Below are positions 18,137 to 26,754 of a DNA stretch of 64,000 nt, one piece after another. Under the pieces are notes generated by a model. The model was given only the letters and a program-made list of their open reading frames with translations. It was not told where the DNA came from and ran no database searches. Made by a program: the position numbers and the translations under genes. The number at the start of each line of letters is the position of its first letter. Position 1 is the first letter of the stretch. This DNA is from Acaricomes phytoseiuli DSM 14247 (lineage in GTDB: Bacteria; Actinomycetota; Actinomycetes; Actinomycetales; Micrococcaceae): assembly GCF_000376245.1 (NCBI RefSeq), contig NZ_AQXM01000050.1:1-64000 (forward strand). Reading direction: 5' to 3'.

Positions 18137-18174
18137 AGAAGTACTGTGCAGGACTTTTCCTGCACAGTACTTCT
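18137..18174 (+). terminator. Terminator after the PAC2 gene
   Basis: A perfect 16-bp stem (18137-18152 with 18159-18174) encloses the loop ACTTTT. It lies 62 bases past the stop codon. No T run follows the stem. Confidence 0.65.
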
Positions 18175-18245
18175 ATCAGGCCTGAATGTCCACATTATAT
18201 TGAGCGGCTCTGGTTGCTCGGTTTCTTAAGCATCAGTCTGGATTG

Positions 18246-19745
18246 ATGAACAGAGCCGAAGCCTTAAAGAAAAAAACTGAGAGTGCAATCGGAGCCGCTG
18301 CCGCCCGGGCAACAGAGGAGGGTTGCCTCCGCTCCCAGCTCCCGCCCGTGGTTGTCGCGGAAGCACCAGAAGACCTCATCGCCTGTGTACCGCACTTCCT
18401 GGGTTTCTGGCCGGAGTCTTCGATAGTGCTGCTCGTACTAGAGAACCCCGGGGACATTCCCTCTGCGTCTTCATCTTCCCGGGCCCAGCCGCCTCGGGTC
18501 GCAGCCTGTCTACGTTTGGATATTCCGCCCAGTGTCGGTGCTCGACCAGTGAAGCCGAAGTTGAGTGCACCGGAGGGTTCCCCCGTGAACGCGGTGATTA
18601 GCCAGATTATTCGCCAACTGAGGTCGCTCCGGTCGGCTAGTCCTGAAACCGGTGATGGGGCAGGGGTGGCAGCGTTGTTATTCACTGGTATCGACTGGGC
18701 GGATGAAAGGGACCCCGGATATGACGATTTCATGGCCGGGCTCGCCATCGCCTTAGCCTCCGAAGGGCACTCCCTCACGGGCAGCTGGTGGGTCGGTGCC
18801 CGTTGGTGGAGAGACTATCTATGCCGTGACGAGCGCTGTTGTCCGTTGGGCGGCTATCCGTTGGCAATGGTCCGGACGAGCCGGGTCAACCTGGCATTGA
18901 TGAGCCAGGGGAGCGACTACCGGTCAGATGGAGCAGTATCGCAGCAGCAGCCGAACGTCCTCGATGAGCTGCTGAATGGCTGGCCGGGATTGAGTTTGAG
19001 CTACCGGAGAACGGCTAAGGTCGCCTTCTTGAAGGCTGCTCCGTGCTTCACTGAAAGCCTCAACGCCCTTGAACAACGGCGTCAAGAGGCGCTCGACCTC
19101 TGGGAGGGCATCCTGAACGGTAACCGTAAGTTCCAGGACAATCCGCAACTGCTGGGCTACCTTGCCGCGAGTCTGGGGGACCGAGCTATACGTGATGCCG
19201 TGCTGATCGCTACGGCTGGCGGTCGAGGCGCACTGACCGGCTACTTCGGGGCAGATGCAGATGAGGTAGGTCCAGAAGCGCATAGCCGGGGGTCCGCCAG
19301 CGCTAAAAAGAACCTTCCGATGAGTTTCGGAGAACTGCTCTTCGGGATTTCGAGCGACCGGGCCGGATTGAATGTGAGCGAGGCACAACGATGCTTCAAC
19401 GGCCAGGCTCCCGAGCACGCCAGAGTGCTCCGATGTATAGAGGCTCTGCAGTTCATGTGCAGGTTCTTAGCGCAGCGAGGAGAGTATGGGTTAGTTGCTG
19501 CTGCTCTACGTGAGTCGCTGGCCGCGGCTTTGACGATCTTGGCCTGGTTGGAATGGTGTCGGGGACGTGGAGGCCACTGCCGCGGTTACCTTCTGGCGGC
19601 ATTGGGCCAGGTCCCGGACTACCGATTGGCAGTGCTGTTCAAGCAACTTTTCGATAATGGTCTGGTCAGTCAATGGGCGACGATGATGCCCGCTGAGGAA
19701 AAGCATTCCGGAACCGTCTCACAACAGGTCGACACGAATTGTTAA
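18246..19745 (+). CDS. DUF4192 family protein
   Basis: A 499-residue protein of unknown function found mainly in actinobacteria. It has the family's early block EDLIACVPHFLGFWPESSIVLLVL (about 41-64), a middle block ending GSWWVGARWWRDYLCRDERCCPLGGYPL, and a C-terminal helical region rich in Ala and Leu ending near a Trp/Cys-rich LAWLEWCRGRGGHCRGYL. No catalytic motif or membrane span is obvious. No Shine-Dalgarno sequence precedes ATG 18246; CAGTCT lies six bases before it, an imperfect version of the leaderless geometry seen elsewhere in the window. A TTG at 18243 is adjacent. It lies upstream of sigA, separated by 238 bases. Confidence 0.82.
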   Translation: MNRAEALKKKTESAIGAAAARATEEGCLRSQLPPVVVAEAPEDLIACVPHFLGFWPESSIVLLVLENPGDIPSASSSSRAQPPRVAACLRLDIPPSVGARPVKPKLSAPEGSPVNAVISQIIRQLRSLRSASPETGDGAGVAALLFTGIDWADERDPGYDDFMAGLAIALASEGHSLTGSWWVGARWWRDYLCRDERCCPLGGYPLAMVRTSRVNLALMSQGSDYRSDGAVSQQQPNVLDELLNGWPGLSLSYRRTAKVAFLKAAPCFTESLNALEQRRQEALDLWEGILNGNRKFQDNPQLLGYLAASLGDRAIRDAVLIATAGGRGALTGYFGADADEVGPEAHSRGSASAKKNLPMSFGELLFGISSDRAGLNVSEAQRCFNGQAPEHARVLRCIEALQFMCRFLAQRGEYGLVAAALRESLAAALTILAWLEWCRGRGGHCRGYLLAALGQVPDYRLAVLFKQLFDNGLVSQWATMMPAEEKHSGTVSQQVDTNC

Positions 19746-19983
19746 AGCAGGACTGTTCCATGCGACAATGGCAGCACGACCCGGTTGGGTTCGCGCATGA
19801 TTGCCTGAACGAGGCTTCTCTCAATTTTTTCATCGCATGAGGGAACATCTCGGCTCATCTGCGAGTTGTCTTAACTACGGACCCTGCAGATTGTGAAGGT
19901 AGTTAATACCAACGCGGACTTGACAGGGTCATAGTGGTGTTGCCCGCAGGTACCACCACAAGGGTCGTATGGAAAGGTCATCA

Positions 19984-21498
19984 GTGTCTCCAACTGCACG
20001 GAAAACCAGCACCGCTAAAACTGAGTCCGAGGAATCTGCCGCGACGAAGAGCAGCCCCCGTACTCGGAAGACTTCGGCGTCGGCAACGGCTGCTAAGTCA
20101 GGGGCTAAGCAGTCCGGAGCTTCTCAGTCCTCCGCGACCTCGAAAACGGCCAAGGCCAAGAGCGCCAGCTCGAAGAGCGCGAACTCAACGAAGAGCGCCA
20201 CGGCCAAGAGCGCCAGCTCGAAGAGCACAGCTGTTAAAAGCCCCGCTGCCAAGAGCAGCGCGTCAGCGGCCGTAACCGGTGCTAAGAAGGCTGCGAGCAG
20301 CACGGGCGCCAAGAAGACCGCTACGAAAACCACTGCGAAGGCAAAGACAGCAAAAGCTCAGAAAGAGCAGACTGCGGCAGAGCCGGTAGAAGTACCCACC
20401 GGCAGCATCGAGCTTGAAGCCGAGAACAGCACCGAGGTCGTCGACAGTGCGCAGGAGTCGGCTGAAAACGAGCTCCCTGCTGAAGGCGAAGAAACCACTG
20501 CGGTAGCTAGCGGCACCGGTAGCGGCTTTGTCTTCTCCGATGCCGACGATGACGACGCTCCGGTGCAGCAGGTTATGTCGGCAGGAGCCACAGCAGACCC
20601 GGTCAAGGACTATCTCAAGCAGATCGGCAAGGTTGCTCTGCTCAACGCGGAGCAAGAGGTCGATCTGGCCCTCCGTATCGAGGCCGGGCTCTATGCCGAG
20701 GAGAAGCTGGCCACCGATGACGGTTCGATATCTCCTAAGCTGAAGCGGGAATACCAGTGGGTGATTCACGATGGCCGGCGTGCGAAGAACCACCTGCTCG
20801 AAGCCAACCTGCGGCTCGTGGTGTCTCTGGCTAAGCGGTACACCGGGCGCGGCATGCTCTTCCTGGATCTCATCCAGGAAGGCAACCTGGGCTTGATCCG
20901 TGCGGTAGAGAAATTTGACTACACCAAGGGCTTCAAGTTCTCCACCTATGCCACCTGGTGGATCCGTCAGGCCATTACCCGCGCCATGGCGGATCAAGCT
21001 CGGACTATCCGTATCCCGGTGCATATGGTTGAAGTCATCAACAAGCTGGCCCGGGTGCAACGGCAGATGCTCCAGGACCTGGGCCGTGAACCGACTCCCG
21101 AAGAGCTCGCACTGGAACTCGATATGACCCCAGAGAAGGTCGTCGAAGTGCAGAAATACGGCAGGGAACCGATTTCACTGCACACGCCACTGGGCGAAGA
21201 CGGCGATTCCGAATTCGGTGATCTCATCGAGGACTCGGAAGCAGTCGTGCCGGCGGATGCGGTAAGCTTCACGCTGCTCCAGGAGCAGCTGCACTCTGTT
21301 CTGGATACGCTTTCTGAACGCGAAGCGGGCGTAGTCGCCATGCGCTTTGGTCTGACCGATGGTCAGCCGAAGACTCTCGACGAAATCGGCAAGGTCTACG
21401 GGGTCACCCGCGAACGCATCCGGCAGATAGAGTCTAAGACCATGTCCAAACTCCGCCACCCATCGCGTTCCCAGGTGCTGCGCGATTACCTCGACTAA
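19984..21498 (+). CDS. sigA: Primary sigma factor (SigA/RpoD, HrdB-type)
   Basis: The housekeeping sigma-70 subunit that directs RNA polymerase to most promoters. The N-terminal 130 residues are a low-complexity Lys/Ala/Ser/Thr tract, typical of actinobacterial primary sigma factors. Region 1.2 follows with [16 protein letters not shown]. Region 2 contains [29 protein letters not shown] and [16 protein letters not shown]. Region 4.2 is the helix-turn-helix [24 protein letters not shown] 19984 was chosen because AAAGG lies six bases upstream; the ATG at 19969 is the alternative. A TTGACA hexamer at 19920 has no clear -10 partner. Confidence 0.97.
   Translation: MSPTARKTSTAKTESEESAATKSSPRTRKTSASATAAKSGAKQSGASQSSATSKTAKAKSASSKSANSTKSATAKSASSKSTAVKSPAAKSSASAAVTGAKKAASSTGAKKTATKTTAKAKTAKAQKEQTAAEPVEVPTGSIELEAENSTEVVDSAQESAENELPAEGEETTAVASGTGSGFVFSDADDDDAPVQQVMSAGATADPVKDYLKQIGKVALLNAEQEVDLALRIEAGLYAEEKLATDDGSISPKLKREYQWVIHDGRRAKNHLLEANLRLVVSLAKRYTGRGMLFLDLIQEGNLGLIRAVEKFDYTKGFKFSTYATWWIRQAITRAMADQARTIRIPVHMVEVINKLARVQRQMLQDLGREPTPEELALELDMTPEKVVEVQKYGREPISLHTPLGEDGDSEFGDLIEDSEAVVPADAVSFTLLQEQLHSVLDTLSEREAGVVAMRFGLTDGQPKTLDEIGKVYGVTRERIRQIESKTMSKLRHPSRSQVLRDYLD
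20154..20226. repeat. 25-bp direct repeat in the SigA low-complexity tract
   Basis: Bases 20154-20178 and 20202-20226 are identical and 48 bp apart. They encode copies of the Lys-Ser-Ala-Ser-Ser-Lys-Ser tract. The repeat units keep the reading frame. Confidence 0.75.
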
Positions 21499-21558
21499 AC
21501 GAGACGCGGAGTGGCTTGCAGTTCTTGACCAAGGGAGTTTTTCTTTGGCCGCGGACTC

Positions 21559-22254
21559 TCAGTTCTCCACGGGCTCTGCGGCAAGCTCATTGCGCCAGTG
21601 CTCGGCATTCACGGTGAGGTTCAGGTCCACAGAGAGCTCGACGAGCATTCGGTAGGCTTCCTGTCGTTCCCCGCTGCTCGCTGCGGCCCCGTGTCGTTTG
21701 AGGCCGGACTTGAGCGCTCTGATCGCTTGTAGCTCATCCTGCTTGTAATCACGCAGGATCCGCGCATTGTCCAGCACCCGGGACAGCCCGGCTAACTCCG
21801 GTGAGCCGCCGTAGTCCAGCTTTGCCGGCTCATCGCGCTGGATGACGATCAGATTGTTACCACTCGGATCGACCAGAGTGAATCGTTTGGCGCCATCCCG
21901 GAGCCTGGTTAGCCTAGGACGCCCCTGCTGTGGCACCTTGCCGAGATGCTGCTTCAACCCAGCGGCGAATGCGCGATGATACGGGGTGATCGAATCCACC
22001 ATGATCAGTGCACCTCCGGTATCCTCACGTTCTGGATCGAAACCGGCAGGTGGGGCGCCAAAATGCAATTCGATGCGCCCCAGGGCGTACGCGAGATAAA
22101 GATATGGCTTGCGCTGGTCCCAGACGGTGTTGAAGCCGAGTGCACTGTAGAACCCGGCAGTCTCAGCGGCGTCGTGGCAAGGCAGAACCGGGATAAGCGT
22201 CTCGTTGCCGGTCAGGCAGTTCTGCTCCACCAGGGGGCGCGTGTCGTTTTCCAT
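21559..22254 (-). CDS. VOC-fold protein (glyoxalase/bleomycin-resistance type)
   Basis: A 231-residue protein. The first half (about 20-140) fits a VOC domain: it contains LIPVLPCHDAAETAGFYSALGFNT, a substrate-facing strand IELHFGA, and FTLVDPSGNNLIVIQRD. This is the order expected for bleomycin-resistance-like proteins, and the final Glu metal ligand is not evident. The C-terminal 85 residues are helical and charged, resembling a short repeat region, which is an uncommon addition. ATG 22254 was preferred over 22299 because the upstream ATG lies inside a 22-bp hairpin, and GAAGG precedes the inner start. The substrate is unknown. Confidence 0.75.
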   Translation of the reverse strand: MENDTRPLVEQNCLTGNETLIPVLPCHDAAETAGFYSALGFNTVWDQRKPYLYLAYALGRIELHFGAPPAGFDPEREDTGGALIMVDSITPYHRAFAAGLKQHLGKVPQQGRPRLTRLRDGAKRFTLVDPSGNNLIVIQRDEPAKLDYGGSPELAGLSRVLDNARILRDYKQDELQAIRALKSGLKRHGAAASSGERQEAYRMLVELSVDLNLTVNAEHWRNELAAEPVEN

Positions 22255-22296
22255 CAAGCCTTCATCGCTCCGGGAGGTTTCTGAGAGATTTAAGTG

Positions 22297-22344
22297 CATT
22301 AAGCGGCTTGCGGCAAGGAGTCCCTTGCCGCAAGCCGCTTAATG
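22297..22344 (-). terminator. Terminator hairpin after the DUF7455 gene
   Basis: A perfect 22-bp stem (22297-22318 with 22323-22344) has the 4-base loop AGTC. It lies between the DUF7455 gene and the VOC gene, both on the minus strand. It is the longest perfect hairpin in the window. No T run follows on the minus strand. Confidence 0.7.
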
Positions 22345-22428
22345 ATCCTCACCTGCATTCGACCGCGGTTCCGAAGACAAAATGTGGAACTTTGAGGTCT
22401 TTCTGGTTGAGAAAATTTGGTGGAAGCC

Positions 22429-22662
22429 TTAGTCCTGGCTGAGTACGCGTTCTGCGTCTTCTTTCTCCAGGAGCCTCGAAGTCTCGTCATGCCATTCAGA
22501 AGTCAGCGGCCGTAAAGTCGCTTCCACTGCACGGGCGTGGTGGGCGCAGAAGAGCAGCTCACCGCCGGAAGATTCCAGAACGGCTCGAACATACGCTTGC
22601 GCTCCGCAACGGTCGCATCGGTCTAGGGCATTGAGTTCACGACTCACAGTTGCTGTCGCCAT
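22429..22662 (-). CDS. Small Cys-containing DUF7455 family protein
   Basis: A 77-residue protein of unknown function, conserved in Micrococcaceae as I recall. It contains CDRCGAQAYVRAVL (a CxxC pair) and LLFCAHHARA (Cys and two His), which together look like a small zinc-binding fold. The C-terminal part is acidic and helical. AAGGAGG precedes two adjacent ATG codons; 22662 has the better spacing. The longer frame starting at 22710 has no ribosome binding site. It is divergent from parE. Confidence 0.82.
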   Translation of the reverse strand: MATATVSRELNALDRCDRCGAQAYVRAVLESSGGELLFCAHHARAVEATLRPLTSEWHDETSRLLEKEDAERVLSQD

Positions 22663-22921
22663 CATGTCCTCCTTGGCTCGTGCTCTTGGTACTACTAATA
22701 CAACCATCATTCGCCGCTAAATTACTCCAGGCTGGGTGTCTTTCGCTGTGCGCGTATAGCGGAGGTGGTTTTCGGCTGATCGGTCAACACCGGTGGGCTG
22801 CCCACTCCTACCGGCATGGCTTCGTGACGAAGGCGCCGAGCCAGGATACTCTGAAAGGCGGCAATCGGGTCGGCTTATCGCCCCCTTTGCCGATGGCACG
22901 AATCGAAGGAGATGGCCGCCC

Positions 22922-25033
22922 GTGGCCTTAACGAAATCTGATTACACCGCTCGTCACCTCTCAGTCCTGGAAGGACTTGAAGCGGTGCGCAAGCGCCCGG
23001 GTATGTACATCGGCTCAACGGACTCACGCGGCCTGATGCACTGCCTCTGGGAGATCATCGATAATTCCGTGGATGAAGCGCTGGCTGGATACGGGCGGAA
23101 TATCACGGTGATCCTACGCAAGGACAACTCTGTAGAAGTCCAGGACGACGGCCGGGGAATCCCCGTCGATATCGAGCCGAAGACCGGTCTGACCGGTGTC
23201 GAAGTGGTACTCACCAAATTGCATGCTGGCGGTAAATTTGGCGGCTCATCCTACGCTGCTTCCGGAGGCCTGCACGGGGTCGGCGCCTCCGTGGTCAACG
23301 CGCTCTCCGCCCGTCTGGACGTCCAGGTGGACCGGGGCGGCAAGACGTACCAGATGTCTTTCCGCCGTGGCGAGCCGGGGCGGTTCAAAGACTCCGGACG
23401 TTCGTTGAGCCCCGATGTCGCTTTCGAACCGTTCCTCGAAAAATCGGAACTCACCATCACGGGCAGCACCAAACGCGGGATCACCGGAACCAGGATTCGC
23501 TACTGGGCGGATCAGCAGATCTTCACCCGGGATGCCAAGTTCTCCTATGACGAGTTGGTGACCCGGGCCCGGCAGACGTCCTTCCTGGTGCCCGGACTGC
23601 GGCTCGTGTTGCGCGATGAACGCGGCCTGCCCGGGACGCCTGGTGAATCGGGCCCGTATGAGGAGGTCTTCCAGCATGATGGAGGCATCTCCGAATTCGT
23701 CGACTTTCTCGCCGTGGATACCCCGGTCACTGATATCTGGCGACTGCACGGCAACGCGGGCTTCAAGGAGACCGTCCCGGTCTTGGACGCCAACGGCCAT
23801 ATGACCCCGACTGAGGTGGAGCGTGACTGCGAGGTGGATATCGCGTTGCGCTGGGGGGTCGGATACGAGACCACTATCCGCAGTTTCGTCAATATCATCG
23901 CCACGCCGAAGGGTGGGCGGCATCTTGAAGGCTTCGAGCAGGCCCTGCTGAAAACCCTGCGCAAGGGCGTCGAATCGAATGCGCGTAAGCTCAAAGCAGG
24001 TAATGACAAGGTTGAGAAGGACGATGTCCTGGCGGGGCTCACCGCAGTGGTCACGGTACGGCTCGCGGAGCCCCAGTTCGAAGGTCAGACGAAAGAGATC
24101 CTCGGCACCCCGGCGGTGCGCAGCATCGTGGCCAAAGTCGTGGAGAAGGAGCTCGGGGCGCGGCTGAACTCCAGCAACCGCAACGATAAAGCACAATCGG
24201 CGCTGCTGCTGGAGAAGGTCGTTGCGGAGATGAAGTCCCGGATCTCCGCCCGGATGCACAAGGAGACGCAGCGGCGGAAGAACGCCCTGGAGACTTCCTC
24301 GCTTCCGGCGAAGCTGGCGGATTGCCGATCCGAAGACACAGAACGCACGGAGCTGTTCATCGCGGAGGGAGACAGTGCTCTGGGCACCGCCCGGCTGGCC
24401 CGGTCCTCGGACTTCCAGGCGTTGCTGCCGATCCGCGGCAAGATCCTCAACGTCCAGAAGGCCTCTGTGGGGGATATGCTCTCCAACGCTGAATGCGCCG
24501 CGCTGATCCAGGTCGTGGGGGCTGGCTCTGGCCGCTCCTTCGATATCTCGGCGGCCCGGTACGGCAAGGTGATCCTGATGACGGACGCCGATGTCGACGG
24601 CGCGCATATCCGCACGCTCCTGCTGACCCTGTTCTTCCGGTATATGCGCCCCATGGTTGATGCGGGTCGGGTCTTCGCAGCGGTTCCGCCGCTGCACCGG
24701 GTCGAGGTCATCAATGGCGGCTCGAAACCGAACGAGATCGTCTACACCTATTCCGAACAGGAGCTCAAGGCGCTGCTGCTGCAGCTGGAGCAGACCGGGA
24801 AGCGCTACAAGGAACCGATTCAGCGTTATAAGGGGCTGGGTGAGATGGATGCCGGGCAGCTCGCGGAAACCACGATGGATCCGCGATATCGTACCCTGCG
24901 CAGGGTCACCGCTGCCGATGCTGAAACCGCGGAAAAGACCTTTGCGCTGCTCATGGGCTCCGATGTGGCGCCGCGTAAAGAGTTCATCATCGCAGGTTCT
25001 GCCGAGCTGGACCGGGAGCGCATCGATACCTGA
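22922..25033 (+). CDS. parE: DNA topoisomerase IV subunit B (ParE)
   Basis: The ATPase subunit of a type IIA topoisomerase that separates linked daughter chromosomes. The 703-residue protein has the GHKL motifs EIIDNSVDEALAGYG and DDGRGIPVD, the GGLHGVGASVVNALS lid, and the TKLHAGGKFGG strand loop. The TOPRIM domain has EGDSALGTA and the metal-binding MTDADVDGAHIR. It ends with the short C-terminal RYKGLGEMDAGQL block. GTG 22922 was chosen because it gives the family-like VALTKSDYTARHLSVLEGLEAVRKRPGMYIG region; AAGGAGA lies about ten bases upstream. Assignment as ParE rather than GyrB rests on the presence of a ParC-type subunit 9 kb away, so gyrB-like annotation is possible. Confidence 0.9.
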   Translation: MALTKSDYTARHLSVLEGLEAVRKRPGMYIGSTDSRGLMHCLWEIIDNSVDEALAGYGRNITVILRKDNSVEVQDDGRGIPVDIEPKTGLTGVEVVLTKLHAGGKFGGSSYAASGGLHGVGASVVNALSARLDVQVDRGGKTYQMSFRRGEPGRFKDSGRSLSPDVAFEPFLEKSELTITGSTKRGITGTRIRYWADQQIFTRDAKFSYDELVTRARQTSFLVPGLRLVLRDERGLPGTPGESGPYEEVFQHDGGISEFVDFLAVDTPVTDIWRLHGNAGFKETVPVLDANGHMTPTEVERDCEVDIALRWGVGYETTIRSFVNIIATPKGGRHLEGFEQALLKTLRKGVESNARKLKAGNDKVEKDDVLAGLTAVVTVRLAEPQFEGQTKEILGTPAVRSIVAKVVEKELGARLNSSNRNDKAQSALLLEKVVAEMKSRISARMHKETQRRKNALETSSLPAKLADCRSEDTERTELFIAEGDSALGTARLARSSDFQALLPIRGKILNVQKASVGDMLSNAECAALIQVVGAGSGRSFDISAARYGKVILMTDADVDGAHIRTLLLTLFFRYMRPMVDAGRVFAAVPPLHRVEVINGGSKPNEIVYTYSEQELKALLLQLEQTGKRYKEPIQRYKGLGEMDAGQLAETTMDPRYRTLRRVTAADAETAEKTFALLMGSDVAPRKEFIIAGSAELDRERIDT

Positions 25034-25084
25034 TCCCTTTTGCTCAGAACCTGATGTCCTGGAGCGGAGTCTGAAACCTCGGAG

Positions 25085-26071
25085 TCAGAGCGCAGGGATG
25101 ATGAGCAGGGCCGCCGGCGCGATGATCAGCAGGGCTGATGAGAGTGTCAGGATCGTGGCTCTGGCCAGTGCTGGCAGGGGCGGCTGCGGGTTGATGAGAC
25201 GTTCCACCCTAGCCGCTGTGGTGCGCTCGAGATCCTTGGTGGCCACCTGAATGCTGCCGGGCACCGTAGTCTCGGGTACCTGTTGGCCCCCGGGGTTCCT
25301 CGGGTCGGCGGCTCCGGAAGCGACCATGATGATCGAGCGGGCCAGCGTAGGTTCCGAAACGCTTTGCAGGGCGGCATCATCAGCGAGCATCTCGATCAGC
25401 TCGCTCACGGAGCGCTGAGCGAGTTTGGATGTGGGCAGCCAGGGCAGCGCGGATTTCCAGGCGGCGAAGGCCCAGAGCAGCAAGTGATGCCGCTGGTTGA
25501 GGTGGCTTCTCTCATGTGAGAGGACCGCGGCGAGTTCTTCCTCCTGTAGCAGATCGAGCAGCCCTGCCGAGAGCACCATTACGGAGCGGGCACCCCCGGG
25601 AAGGCAATAGGCCACCGGGGCTGCGTGATCTATCACGACTGTTCCCGGCTCCGCTGCAGGCGAGGAGAGCAACCGCAGGAGCTGCCGGTGCCTTCTGCGC
25701 TGGCGGCCGATGCGCACATAGGTGAGCAAGAGCGTGAAGAGCAGATGCGCGCCGAGTAGCAGGGCAGCGGAGAGTGCGAAGATATGCCAGAAGCTCAGAC
25801 CGCTGACGTCCCCAGAGCCCGTCGTCATATCTATGAGCGCCATGACCGCGGAGATCACATTCGGCCCCAGGGGGGCCAAACCCCAGATGAGCATGGCGCT
25901 GATCATGGATAGTCCGCCCGCGAGCCCGATCGCCTGCCAGAGGATCATGGCGGTTGCGGGGGAGCGGCGCGGCCATTTGGCCCTGGAGAGCAGGGTAGGG
26001 GCCGGCCAGGCGAGAATCACCGCGAGGACAGCCAGTATCCAGGAGCTCAGCGTGAGCGTATCAGTGCTCAT
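25085..26071 (-). CDS. M56 family metallopeptidase (BlaR1/MecR1-like, no sensor domain)
   Basis: A 328-residue membrane protease. It has four hydrophobic segments: about 5-25, 42-65, 94-120 and 300-325. The zinc motif is HERSH at 186-190, in LSHERSHLNQRHHLLLWAF. True BlaR1 proteins have about 590 residues and a C-terminal penicillin-binding sensor; that domain is absent here, as in the mycobacterial BlaR homologue. It probably relieves repression by cleaving or triggering cleavage of the BlaI protein encoded just upstream. The ligand or signal is unknown; the neighbouring cytochrome bd genes suggest a respiratory or redox cue. Confidence 0.88.
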   Translation of the reverse strand: MSTDTLTLSSWILAVLAVILAWPAPTLLSRAKWPRRSPATAMILWQAIGLAGGLSMISAMLIWGLAPLGPNVISAVMALIDMTTGSGDVSGLSFWHIFALSAALLLGAHLLFTLLLTYVRIGRQRRRHRQLLRLLSSPAAEPGTVVIDHAAPVAYCLPGGARSVMVLSAGLLDLLQEEELAAVLSHERSHLNQRHHLLLWAFAAWKSALPWLPTSKLAQRSVSELIEMLADDAALQSVSEPTLARSIIMVASGAADPRNPGGQQVPETTVPGSIQVATKDLERTTAARVERLINPQPPLPALARATILTLSSALLIIAPAALLIIPAL

Positions 26072-26072
26072 G

Positions 26073-26090
26073 ATCTACCAGTATCTACCA
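26073..26090. repeat. Two direct ATCTACCA units at the M56 gene start
   Basis: ATCTACCA occurs at 26073-26080 and again at 26083-26090, ten bases apart, about one helical turn. Both contain TCTAC, the half-site seen in the palindromes before blaI and cydA. They lie immediately before the M56 start codon, inside the 84-base gap between blaI and that gene. Confidence 0.4.
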
Positions 26091-26155
26091 GGCCTGCCAG
26101 GTCGTTTCGGCCGGGTGCGAAGCGTTCGGTGGTTGTCAGCGGTTTTTAATCGTCG

Positions 26156-26536
26156 TCAGTGATTATCGATGAGCAGCTTGCGTAAAGTAATGGCCTCTTC
26201 TGAGGATACGGATCCGATGAATCGAGCCAGCACGGCTTCCCGGTCCGGAGCCGAGCCGAGTACCTCGTGCATGAGTTCCGCGGTGTGCTCTTCCCGGCTG
26301 GTTACGGCCTGGTAGTGATGCGGTCGGCTGTTCCGCTCGCGCTCCACGAGCCCTTTGTTCTCCAAGCGGGACAGTACCGTGAGTACGGTGGTTACGGCTA
26401 GTTCCTTGGCTGCTCGCCCTGTCGGAGGATTCTGAGTGTGGGTTAGGAGATCGCGCAGTTCATTGGCGGTCAGCGGGTCGGGCTGTTGCCACAGCAAATC
26501 CATCACAGATCGCTCCAGTTCGCCCAGTGTCGCCAT
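26156..26536 (-). CDS. blaI: BlaI/MecI/CopY family transcriptional repressor
   Basis: A 126-residue winged-helix repressor. The N-terminal DNA-binding domain contains GELERSVMDLLWQQPDPLTANELRD and the recognition region TTVLTVLSRLENKGLVERE. The C-terminal dimerisation part carries the AVLARFIGSVSSEEAITLRKLL block typical of BlaI/Penicillinase_R proteins. AAGGA lies seven bases before the ATG. It is followed by the M56 protease gene and is divergent from cydA. Two TTCTAC-N5-GTAGAA palindromes in the shared upstream region are its likely operators. Confidence 0.93.
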   Translation of the reverse strand: MATLGELERSVMDLLWQQPDPLTANELRDLLTHTQNPPTGRAAKELAVTTVLTVLSRLENKGLVERERNSRPHHYQAVTSREEHTAELMHEVLGSAPDREAVLARFIGSVSSEEAITLRKLLIDNH

Positions 26537-26621
26537 GCTCTATCCTTACCGTTTCCGGGGCAGCTTCCTAGCTGAAGCAGCCTATGCCGTGATTCCCAGG
26601 ATACCGCGCCCGGGGCCCAGT

Positions 26622-26638
26622 TTCTACATGTAGTAGAA
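26622..26638. promoter_or_regulatory. BlaI-like operator 1 (blaI side)
   Basis: The 17-bp palindrome TTCTAC-ATGTA-GTAGAA has perfect 6-base arms. It lies 86-102 bases upstream of the blaI start. It includes the inner palindrome CTACATGTAG, close to the TACTACA/TGTAGTA half-sites I recall for mycobacterial BlaI. Confidence 0.65.
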
Positions 26639-26695
26639 GATGTTCTGCACATCCGTTCATATGCCCATAAATGCTCAAAAAGTGCCCTAAACTGG

Positions 26696-26725
26696 GTGTA
26701 GATAAGTTTTCTACACTACGTAGAA
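26696..26725. promoter_or_regulatory. BlaI-like operator 2 (cydA side)
   Basis: The 17-bp palindrome TTCTAC-ACTAC-GTAGAA (26709-26725) has the same arms and 5-base spacing as operator 1 and lies 30 bases before the cydA start. A second inverted repeat overlaps it: GTGTAGA-N7-TCTACAC (26696-26716). Together they give three half-sites in a row, positioned where a repressor would block the cyd promoter or its first transcribed bases. Confidence 0.65.
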
Positions 26726-26754
26726 GAGTGCTTTGGTCGTAGCCAGAGGATGTC

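Noticed and set aside
19920-19925. TTGACA hexamer upstream of sigA as a -35 element
   Set aside because: No TAnnnT-like -10 element occurs 16-19 bases downstream, so a promoter cannot be supported from this hexamer alone.
22254-22299. Longer start (22299) for the VOC protein
   Set aside because: The ATG and its upstream region fall within the 22-bp terminator hairpin of the preceding gene; the inner ATG with GAAGG is more likely.
23246-24697. 483-codon open frame antisense to parE
   Set aside because: The sense strand encodes conserved ParE motifs throughout; the antisense product has shadow-like composition.
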